Shown one piece after another: positions 9,490 to 16,616 of a stretch of 64,000 nt of DNA. The notes under the pieces were generated by a model. That model saw only the letters and a program-made list of their open reading frames with translations, had not been told where the DNA came from and did not search any database. Both the position numbers and the translations under genes were made by a program. Positions within the stretch are counted from its first letter, which is position 1. Each line of letters starts with the position of its first letter. The DNA is from Marinicella rhabdoformis (GTDB lineage: Bacteria; Pseudomonadota; Gammaproteobacteria; Xanthomonadales; Marinicellaceae): assembly GCF_009671245.1 (NCBI RefSeq), contig NZ_VTFS01000001.1, positions 717,914-781,913 of the forward strand, in the 5' to 3' direction.

Positions 9490-10836
9490 ATGAAAATATT
9501 CTTAACTTTGCTGTTAATGAGCAGCGCATGGGCTTCACATGCCACACCAAAAATTTTATCACTTCAAGCCCAGGCCAACACCATTGATCGATTACTGGCC
9601 GATAAAGTAAAAAACACATTGCCCACATTGATGCGAAAAAATGGCATTGATATGTGGATAGTTATGGCACGCGAGTACAACGAAGATCCTGTCATACGAA
9701 CCATGTTACCAGCCACTTGGCATGCCGCCAGACGCCGCACTGTTTTGGTGATGCATGACCCAGACCCAGATTTGGACATAGAAACTTTCGCTGTCGCCCG
9801 GTATGACGTTGGCCAAGTGTTCAAAAAAGCATGGGATAAGGAGAAACAACCTGACCAATGGCAACGTTTGATTGAAATCATTACTGAAAAACAACCCAAT
9901 AAAATAGGCCTTAATTATTCAAACTTTGAAGCGCAAGCCGATGGCTTGACCCATGCTGAACACCAGCAGTTTCTTGAAAACCTACCGCCAGAGTTTCACC
10001 CTAAAGTAGTCAGCGCAGAAAAACTGGCGATCAACTGGCTAGAAACACGCACCGCTGCAGAAATGGCCATCTACCCACAAATTGTAGGCATTGCTCATGA
10101 AATCATTGCTGAAGGTTTATCTAACCAAGCGATCCAGCCAGGCGTAACCAGTACCGAAGACTTGGTATGGTGGTTTCGAGAGAAAGTACGCTCATTGGGG
10201 TTGAAAACATGGTTTCACCCTTCAGTTTCCATCCAAAGGGCAGATGCTTCAAATTTTGATCATTTAAGAACTTTTGATTCAAGGCCAGCAGACAACATCA
10301 TCAAAGCAGGTGATTTATTACATGTGGATTTTGGCATCACCTATTTGCGGTTGAATACCGATACACAGCAACATGCCTATGTATTAAAACCCGGAGAATC
10401 TGAAGCACCTGACTACCTCAAACAAGCCTTGATTAATGGCAACCGCTTACAAGACATATTTACTGACAACTTCAAAGTCGGGAGAACTGGAAACCAAGTT
10501 TTGAAAAAATCTCGCCAAGAGGCCATTAAAGAAGGCATCAAACCTTCGATTTACACCCACCCCATTGGCTATTATGGCCATGCCGCCGGCACCACACTCG
10601 GTATGTGGGACTCGCAAGAGGGTGTACCACACACTGGCGACCACCCATTACATGCCAATACGGCTTATGCCATAGAATTGAATGCCGCCACTTTCATCAA
10701 AGAATGGAACAAAGAAATCCGCATTATGCTGGAAGAAGATGCTTTTTTCGATGGCAAGAATGTGCGTTATATCCATGGGCGACAAAAAAGTTTTCACCTT
10801 ATTTCAGGTTTTAATAATCTACAACTTGGTGACTGA
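9490..10836 (+). CDS. exported M24 family metallopeptidase (Xaa-Pro aminopeptidase-like)
   Basis: A 448-aa protein with a signal peptide (MKIFLTLLLMSSAWASHA), so it acts outside the cytoplasm. The C-terminal half has the pita-bread fold signature of M24. The metal-binding Asp is in HVDFGI, the His in the YYGHAAG region, and Glu residues in AIELNA and RIMLEEDAFF. The first half resembles the creatinase N-terminal domain. The second Asp falls in RLNTD instead of the usual SDxT, but spacing is similar. Probably releases N-terminal residues before proline or dipeptides; specificity is unproven. It follows the hairpin at 9441-9469 and is convergent with the gene at 10845. Confidence 0.9.
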   Translation: MKIFLTLLLMSSAWASHATPKILSLQAQANTIDRLLADKVKNTLPTLMRKNGIDMWIVMAREYNEDPVIRTMLPATWHAARRRTVLVMHDPDPDLDIETFAVARYDVGQVFKKAWDKEKQPDQWQRLIEIITEKQPNKIGLNYSNFEAQADGLTHAEHQQFLENLPPEFHPKVVSAEKLAINWLETRTAAEMAIYPQIVGIAHEIIAEGLSNQAIQPGVTSTEDLVWWFREKVRSLGLKTWFHPSVSIQRADASNFDHLRTFDSRPADNIIKAGDLLHVDFGITYLRLNTDTQQHAYVLKPGESEAPDYLKQALINGNRLQDIFTDNFKVGRTGNQVLKKSRQEAIKEGIKPSIYTHPIGYYGHAAGTTLGMWDSQEGVPHTGDHPLHANTAYAIELNAATFIKEWNKEIRIMLEEDAFFDGKNVRYIHGRQKSFHLISGFNNLQLGD

Positions 10837-10844
10837 AGCTTAAC

Positions 10845-11252
10845 TTAACTGAATAGCAATGGTGTCCCTGATTTATCAAACACCATATATTTAGATAAAG
10901 TACCGCCCATCTCTACAGTTTTCATCATGGCCTCTAAGTGTTTCATTGAATCCTCAGCAGTAGGCATCACACCATTTTGACCAGACAAACAACCGACCAA
11001 TACCATATCCCATGGCTTTTGTAACAATTCAGACTCTGCCACCAAAGCATCGAAACTAGAAAGTTCATCCAAAGGTTTATCTACAGTCATGACTGGAGTG
11101 AGCTCACCTCCCAATCCTGCTTTGAACTTTTCAGCCTGCGCTTCATTGTGGTCATCAGCCAGTGATTTACTGACAAAGACGAATAAAAAACGTTGTGGCT
11201 CTGGTTGTTGTTTTGCTGCCTTCAGCAAAGTGTCATAGTTGGTAATTTCCAT
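10845..11252 (-). CDS. small cytoplasmic hypothetical protein (MEITNYD... family)
   Basis: A 135-aa soluble protein, from an ATG at 11252. The frame extends further upstream only to a GTG at 11294, which I reject because the protein core begins at MEITNYDTLLKAAKQQPEPQ. The middle has RFLFVFVSKSL and the end MVFDKSGTPLLFS. I recall similar short proteins in many Gammaproteobacteria, often labelled ribonucleotide reductase subunit alpha without support; no reductase motif is visible here. Function unknown. It is convergent with the M24 gene (8 bases apart). Confidence 0.75.
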   Translation of the reverse strand: MEITNYDTLLKAAKQQPEPQRFLFVFVSKSLADDHNEAQAEKFKAGLGGELTPVMTVDKPLDELSSFDALVAESELLQKPWDMVLVGCLSGQNGVMPTAEDSMKHLEAMMKTVEMGGTLSKYMVFDKSGTPLLFS

Positions 11253-11350
11253 AGCATGCAAATAGTTTGAAAACCCGCATTTTAACGCAAACACGGGCTT
11301 TGCTTTTCCATCAAATTCAGCTAATCACCGATTCTTGACCTGGGTTAACT

Positions 11351-11370
11351 TTTTAAGCTCATCCTGAGCT
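11351..11370. other. short inverted repeat after the M14 peptidase gene
   Basis: Bases 11356-11361 (AGCTCA) pair with 11365-11370 (TGAGCT) around a 3-base loop just past the stop codon of the M14 gene. On the minus strand no U-run follows, so it is only a weak candidate for a transcript 3' end. Confidence 0.3.
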
Positions 11371-11374
11371 CAAA

Positions 11375-14047
11375 TCAACGACCTTTACCAGAATGTGCAA
11401 CACTCCTAAACAACGTGTTAGTGAGCAATAACTGCAATCCATCTAAAAATGCCCGCATCGTCGGTTCTTGAGTAAATGCAATTACCATACCTCTTCCTTT
11501 AGGCTGGTGTATCAAAAAAGGCTTAAAAGCCAACTGTTTTCTGTTCTCTTCCCATAAGTAACCACTGGCCAACAATTCATCTGACGATTTAAAGCTAGCA
11601 ACATTTTTTCCTTTATCCAATGTGATTGGCGAATATATTCGACTGCCTGTGACCATGGCCACCACATCAGGCTTGATGCCAGCAGTTAACCAATGTTTTT
11701 GATCAACAGATACATTAACCAACACACCCGCTACTGAATCGGGCCTACTTTGCTCGCTTTGAATTCGCTCATTCCACTCCTCATGAGTATCAATCAAACT
11801 CCCTGCAACACTATCACCTGTTTCTTTCGCCACTTTATCATCATTTTCTTTGAAAGCATGCTCTGACTTCACAGACAACCAACCCACTTTTTCACTTGCC
11901 GCAAAGGCCGTCGCAGCTCCAAAAGTGACTAAAACCCCACCGTCACTCACCCAATCAGTCAAATGATTGATTTCACCCTCACCGAAGGCATTACCGTAAA
12001 ATCCAGAGGGTAATATCAGCACATCGTAGTCACTTAAATTCATATAGCCCAATTGTTCACTTCTGATCGCTGTGACGGGGTATCCAATTTGTCGTTCAAT
12101 CACAAACCGTGAATTACCTGCGCTCAAGCTGCTGGTAGGCTCGTCCCAAGCCATGGCAATTTTGGGGGCTTTCATCGCCACCACATTGCCGCTTCCAAAA
12201 TTGGGGCCTTCGCTGACCCAACTTGAATCAACAGCATCAACCTTGGCACCCGTGTTATCCGCTATGTGACGAACCTGACCTGCCAATGCGGTGCTGTTAT
12301 TTTTCACTTCAATAATTAAAGTTCCAGCAGGGTATGATGCACCTGAAGCCATTGTAAAAGGTAAATCTGAAGATTTAAGCTGAATACCCTGGCGCAGCGC
12401 TTCGGTTAAAAATCTGCCTGCGGCCATGTCTTGCCAAGGCACCAAGTAAGCCACTTTGGCTTTGGTAGCATCCATTAAAGCGGGTAGTTGTTCAGGTGAT
12501 TTAAAATCCATCAATACAGATTCATTCACACTGCCACATTGCACCGCATCTATGTTATGCATCAAAGGCAATGACCAAGCAGTTAAATCATAAATTTCAT
12601 CACGCAAGTTCTGACTTCTTCTGTCTTCTTGCTTTTTGATAAAAGCTTTGTCCATATCAACTTGTTGACGCATCAATACTTCGAGCAAGCGACCTTTCGG
12701 TTGGGCCCTGTCAACCACGAAACTACCACTGTCAATTGTCTGACCGCAGGCTTTGAATGCCGTTATACTTTCCATCACTTCTAAACCATGAGCTGACAGT
12801 AACTTCGCCAAATGGAATGTACCTGCACGATCTGACTGTTTGGGAATGATGTGGTACCTTGACTTGCTTTTTTTACCTGATTCAACTGCACTGATTTGGA
12901 ACTGATAAAAATCTTTGAGTAATTTTTCTCGGTTTTTGGCGGTTGCTTCAATGGTTGAAACCGAAGCGACAAAATGCTTTTGAACCGAGTCTGCGTAAGT
13001 GTATAAGGAACCATCCTTTCTTTTGATGACCTCTCCTCGTGAAGATGCCACCTCATAGGTCGACGCAGATGCACCATAAAAAGTCGGCCAACTGTCCCCA
13101 TAACCTGGATAAAAGGCATCGAACACTTCACGGGTAAAATAGTCATAACCCATGGCATCAAAATGCTTGGCATGGTTTTTGCCAATGGTTGTGATGTTAT
13201 CCAGTTGAGCTTGCGTCATCAGCGGATTGATTGGTTCAGCTGGTGGCGCAAAATAATAAGAGCTGTCGCTGCCCATTTCATGTAAATCTATTACCACCAA
13301 AGGTAAAAAACGATTCATGATCGCAATGCGTCCTTGAGTCTCGGGCTGTGTCATCGCCAACCAATCACGGTTCATGTCAAACAAATAATGGTTGCTGCGT
13401 CCTTGTGGCCATGGTTCATTATGCTCAGCACTGTAGCGGTCAGTGCTGTGCTCTAATCCCACCGAAGCATAGTATCGACTGGTAAATCGCTCCCGTCCAT
13501 CTGGGTTTTGTAAAGGATCAATAAACACCAAAGTATTGGCCATGATTTGCTGCGTCATCGGATGATCTGGTGACGCCAACAAATGATAAGCGGTCATCAT
13601 TGCTGCATCTGTACTGCTGATTTCATTGCCATGCACACCATAACCAAGCCACACGGCTGCTGGCATAGACTTCATCAAGGATGCTGCTGATTTGTTCGTT
13701 TGTCTAGGATCTGCTAACAATTGAATGTCACGTTCAAAGTCAGTCAATTTGGCTAAATTTTCTTCAGAACCCAACACGAGGTAAATCAACTCGCGCCCTT
13801 CCCAAGTTTTACCGTAACTGAATTTTTTGATGCGATCGGGTGCTGCGTGTTCTAAAGCATCAAAGTAAGCCAGCATGTCGCGGTGGTTGGTAATCCTTTC
13901 ACCTGCTGCATATGACAGCACAGCTTCAATGGTTGGTATATCGGGGTCATAATTGACGTTGGGCCAGAACATCTTTGTGGCTTCCGCCGACTGAAATCCG
14001 GCTGTGCAGAAAAACATCAGTGCATAAAAACATTTTACTGTGGGCAT
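11375..14047 (-). CDS. exported M14 family zinc carboxypeptidase with C-terminal amidotransferase-like domain
   Basis: A large exported metallopeptidase of the M14 family. After a signal peptide (VKCFYALMFFCTAGFQSAEA), the zinc site is H-G-N-E-I-S, with the third ligand His in DLHEMGSDSS and the likely catalytic Glu in ASTYEVASSRGE. Beyond about residue 640 a segment (SDYDVLILPSGFYGNAF) resembles the class I glutamine amidotransferase-like fold found at the C-terminus of this subgroup. I place the start at 14047. The AGGA ribosome site is seven bases from that ATG but only about one base from the in-frame ATG at 14053. Probably takes part in extracellular peptide degradation with the neighbouring M24 and S8 peptidases. 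Confidence 0.92.
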   Translation of the reverse strand: MPTVKCFYALMFFCTAGFQSAEATKMFWPNVNYDPDIPTIEAVLSYAAGERITNHRDMLAYFDALEHAAPDRIKKFSYGKTWEGRELIYLVLGSEENLAKLTDFERDIQLLADPRQTNKSAASLMKSMPAAVWLGYGVHGNEISSTDAAMMTAYHLLASPDHPMTQQIMANTLVFIDPLQNPDGRERFTSRYYASVGLEHSTDRYSAEHNEPWPQGRSNHYLFDMNRDWLAMTQPETQGRIAIMNRFLPLVVIDLHEMGSDSSYYFAPPAEPINPLMTQAQLDNITTIGKNHAKHFDAMGYDYFTREVFDAFYPGYGDSWPTFYGASASTYEVASSRGEVIKRKDGSLYTYADSVQKHFVASVSTIEATAKNREKLLKDFYQFQISAVESGKKSKSRYHIIPKQSDRAGTFHLAKLLSAHGLEVMESITAFKACGQTIDSGSFVVDRAQPKGRLLEVLMRQQVDMDKAFIKKQEDRRSQNLRDEIYDLTAWSLPLMHNIDAVQCGSVNESVLMDFKSPEQLPALMDATKAKVAYLVPWQDMAAGRFLTEALRQGIQLKSSDLPFTMASGASYPAGTLIIEVKNNSTALAGQVRHIADNTGAKVDAVDSSWVSEGPNFGSGNVVAMKAPKIAMAWDEPTSSLSAGNSRFVIERQIGYPVTAIRSEQLGYMNLSDYDVLILPSGFYGNAFGEGEINHLTDWVSDGGVLVTFGAATAFAASEKVGWLSVKSEHAFKENDDKVAKETGDSVAGSLIDTHEEWNERIQSEQSRPDSVAGVLVNVSVDQKHWLTAGIKPDVVAMVTGSRIYSPITLDKGKNVASFKSSDELLASGYLWEENRKQLAFKPFLIHQPKGRGMVIAFTQEPTMRAFLDGLQLLLTNTLFRSVAHSGKGR

Positions 14048-14127
14048 GGTCATATCCTTTTATTATTTGAACAGCTGTTTTAACAACTATGCTTTCTGAA
14101 TTCAAGCACCATAATCAGTACGATTAA

Positions 14128-15249
14128 TTAAAGGCTACACACCCCGTCAAAATCAGCATAGAATATTTCATCTGTAAAGCCTTGCGGTGAGATGTCTTTG
14201 TTAGGTATTTGTTGATACCATGATAATATATCATCAGGTATCACCCCACCTGTCATGTCATTGCCACTGAGATAAAATTGATTCATTAAACTCATGTCTC
14301 CAAAACCCAATGGCACCATACCTGTCAGGCGGTTGTTATTTAAATAAAAGCCCTGCAATAAAGTCATTTGCCCCCAAGAATCTGGGATGGGGCCGAAAAA
14401 GTCATTGTGGTTTAAAGTGATGAAATTAAACTCACTCAACTCACCCATAGATTCAGGTAAACGCCCCGACAGCTGATTGTGAGACAAGTCAATTTGCTTC
14501 AATGCCGCCATCTGCCCCATACAACCTGGCATTTTACCCGTCAATTCATTGTTGTTTAGGAACAAGTGCTCTAATTTTTCTAATGAAGTTATGCCAGTAG
14601 GGATGCGCCCATAAAACCCTACATTCATGGCTGAAAAATACTCAAGAGACTGTAACAACCCAATAGACTCTGGAATCGCCTCAATAAACTTATTGTTATC
14701 AACCCATAAGTCAGTCAAAGCGCCCATACCTGTGACTGTATTCATGATGGTTCCAGTCAATTGGTTATTTTGTAACTGTAAGACTTCCAGTTTAGATAAG
14801 TTAGCCAAGCTGTTAGGCACCTGTCCATCTAAATGATTGTCACCCAAGACTAAAATTTCTAACTCACTCAAATTGCCAAACTCTGGTGGGATATAACTGT
14901 ACAAATCATTATCACTTAGGTTCAAAATAATTAATTGAGAAAGTTCACCCAAGTTATTAGGAATGATGCCATTGAGGTTATTTGAAGACAGATTCAAAAA
15001 CCATACATTAGCTGGTGGTATGCCAACTGCTGTAACACCATACCAAGAATCCACATTTGCTGTACCCCAGTTGCTGTTATCAAACCAGTTGTCCCCATCA
15101 GTGATGTTATACAAATTAACCAAGGACCAGCATTCACCAAATTCAACAGACATGTTGGCTTGACTACACACTGCACTTGCATCAAGGCTTGCCTGTACGA
15201 CATTGACACTAAACACCAAAAATAAAAGAGAACGCTTAAGACAATTCAT
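14128..15249 (-). CDS. exported leucine-rich-repeat protein
   Basis: A 373-aa secreted or surface protein: signal peptide (MNCLKRSLLFLVFSVNVVQA), then a Cys-capped N-terminal segment (CWSLVNLYNITDGDNW) like the cap of plant-type LRR proteins. About ten repeats follow the pattern LxxLxLxxNxLxGxIPxxL (residues about 85-340). The C-terminus is E-I-F-Y-A-D-F-D followed by GVCSL, a looser form of the IFKxGF ending of other exported proteins here. The longer frame would begin at a TTG at 15255; I prefer the ATG at 15249. Probably binds proteins or carbohydrates at the surface; no enzymatic motif. Confidence 0.88.
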   Translation of the reverse strand: MNCLKRSLLFLVFSVNVVQASLDASAVCSQANMSVEFGECWSLVNLYNITDGDNWFDNSNWGTANVDSWYGVTAVGIPPANVWFLNLSSNNLNGIIPNNLGELSQLIILNLSDNDLYSYIPPEFGNLSELEILVLGDNHLDGQVPNSLANLSKLEVLQLQNNQLTGTIMNTVTGMGALTDLWVDNNKFIEAIPESIGLLQSLEYFSAMNVGFYGRIPTGITSLEKLEHLFLNNNELTGKMPGCMGQMAALKQIDLSHNQLSGRLPESMGELSEFNFITLNHNDFFGPIPDSWGQMTLLQGFYLNNNRLTGMVPLGFGDMSLMNQFYLSGNDMTGGVIPDDILSWYQQIPNKDISPQGFTDEIFYADFDGVCSL

Positions 15250-15438
15250 ATACAACTCAATTTATCATGCTATTGATTATCCCTTATCTCTAACTTGGGG
15301 TTCAAGAAAAGTCCAGTTTTTCAACAAGCTTTAAAAGCAAGTCATTGAAAGTTTTGTAAAGCACACTTGACATGACTTCCAAACATAAAGTATGGTTTGC
15401 TTTACATTATGTATAATAAGCCAGACAAAGAGAACCCT

Positions 15439-15846
15439 ATGAACACAAGTAAAAATCCAATTGAGCCAAAAAAATTTCGCTTCAACAATAAATTTAAATT
15501 TTATGCCATTTCATCCATGATGTTGGTTCAACTTATTGTCTTCATGGGGAAAGCCTCTGGCTTGAATGTTTATTTAAAAATATTGATTGCATTGGTGCCT
15601 GCAATACCATTTGTACTGGCGTTATACAGCTTGGCTTCAATGATAAAAAATGATGATGAACTCTCTACAAAAATCATAACAGATGCATTGAGCCTTACCT
15701 TTTGTATCACGATTACATGGGCATTAATTGCGGGTCTATTACAATTTATGAACGTATTACCCACTTACAATTTTATTGTTGTTTTTGCTCTCATAGTCGG
15801 CACCTTCAGTATCAGTTTCCTCATCATTTCACAGAAGTATAAATAA
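15439..15846 (+). CDS. small four-helix membrane protein, paralog A of a tandem pair
   Basis: A 135-aa membrane protein with about four hydrophobic segments. The start at 15439 (MNTSKNPIEP) has an AAAGAG ribosome site upstream; the frame is open to 15397. It is clearly paralogous to the next gene: both share N/P-Y-L-K-(I/V)-L-(I/F)-A-L-(V/L)-P, then A-x-M-I-K-x-D-D-E and an (I/L)-T-x-x-W segment at the same spacing. The pair lies directly upstream of a small XRE regulator, a layout seen for several small membrane protein/HTH modules. Function unknown. The membrane protein may serve as sensor or regulatory partner of the HTH protein (inference). Confidence 0.8.
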   Translation: MNTSKNPIEPKKFRFNNKFKFYAISSMMLVQLIVFMGKASGLNVYLKILIALVPAIPFVLALYSLASMIKNDDELSTKIITDALSLTFCITITWALIAGLLQFMNVLPTYNFIVVFALIVGTFSISFLIISQKYK

Positions 15847-15870
15847 CCAACACAATTACCAGGAAAGTTT

Positions 15871-16272
15871 ATGAACAAACAACACATTGATCCAATGAAA
15901 GCTAAAGTAAGAAAAAAATTCACCATGTATATGATGCTTTTCGCAATGATGCTTCAGTTCACCTACCACGTGGGAAACACATTAGGAACCAACCCCTATT
16001 TAAAGGTGTTATTTGCCTTACTTCCAGTTGTGCCATTTATTTTTGCATTAATCAGTTTTGCAGCAATGATCAAGCAAGACGATGAAATGTTTAAAAAAAT
16101 CACTTCTGATGCCTTTATTTTAACAGGTTGCATCACATTGGTTTGGACCATGGCTGTCGGTTTATTCCAAAGACTCAATTTACTGCCACACTTTTCTGTG
16201 TATACCGTATTTTTTATTATGGTATTTACATTTGCATTCTGCTATACCTGGATTTATAAGAAGTACCGCTGA
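15871..16272 (+). CDS. small four-helix membrane protein, paralog B of a tandem pair
   Basis: A 133-aa membrane protein with four hydrophobic segments. A good AGGA ribosome site lies seven bases before its ATG. It is similar along its whole length to the preceding protein, including the shared NPYLKVLFALLP and AAMIKQDDE blocks, so the two arose by tandem duplication. The stop is two bases before the ATG of the XRE regulator. The charged KQDDE loop between helices 2 and 3 is conserved in both copies and is the obvious candidate for an interaction site. Confidence 0.82.
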   Translation: MNKQHIDPMKAKVRKKFTMYMMLFAMMLQFTYHVGNTLGTNPYLKVLFALLPVVPFIFALISFAAMIKQDDEMFKKITSDAFILTGCITLVWTMAVGLFQRLNLLPHFSVYTVFFIMVFTFAFCYTWIYKKYR

Positions 16273-16274
16273 AT

Positions 16275-16472
16275 ATGAAAAACAAACTAAAAGTGTTGCG
16301 AGCCGAAAGAGGTTGGTCTCAAGAGACCTTAGCCCATCATTTGGGTGTGACGCGGCAAACCATCAATGCCATAGAACGCGGAAAATATGACCCCAGTTTG
16401 CCGCTGGCATTCAAATTAGCCAAGCTGTTCGAAACATCAATAGAAGGTATCTTTGAATTCCAAGAAGGATGA
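16275..16472 (+). CDS. small XRE (Cro/CI) family transcriptional regulator
   Basis: A 65-aa protein that is nearly all helix-turn-helix: RGWSQETLAHHLGVTRQTI contains the two helices, then NAIERGKYDPSLPLAFKLA and a short tail FETSIEGIFEF. This compact one-domain form is typical of regulators paired with small membrane proteins. It starts two bases after paralog B, so it is the last gene of the three-gene module, and it is followed by a bidirectional terminator at 16552-16577. It probably autoregulates the module. No toxin-like partner is visible. Confidence 0.93.
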   Translation: MKNKLKVLRAERGWSQETLAHHLGVTRQTINAIERGKYDPSLPLAFKLAKLFETSIEGIFEFQEG

Positions 16473-16551
16473 TTTAATGAAGACAATTTATTTTTTGTAT
16501 TGAAGGACTCTCAGGAAAGAATCATCACTGCAACAAAAATAAAATTCAAAA

Positions 16552-16577
16552 AAAACCCTGCTATATGGCAGGGTTTT
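16552..16577. terminator. bidirectional intrinsic terminator
   Basis: Bases 16552-16561 pair perfectly with 16568-16577 (10 bp, loop of 6) and GC-rich in the middle. On the minus strand the stem runs into eight or more U residues, making it a strong terminator for the S8 protease. On the plus strand four U residues close the stem, giving a weaker terminator for the HTH module. Confidence 0.88.
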
Positions 16578-16616
16578 CCAGTCAAGAATATGACTTTATG
16601 TGATGTCAATAAAATA

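Noticed and set aside
9185-9628. 147-codon open frame on the minus strand
   Set aside because: Spans the ends of two plausible plus-strand genes and the hairpin between them; no family resemblance.
14128-15249. CRISPR- or satellite-like repeats in the LRR gene
   Set aside because: The repeats are degenerate 72-base protein-coding LRR units, not identical DNA repeats with spacers.
15439-16472. Toxin-antitoxin system made of the small proteins and the HTH gene
   Set aside because: The HTH protein is small like an antitoxin, but the partners are four-helix membrane proteins without any toxin motif, so there is no support.
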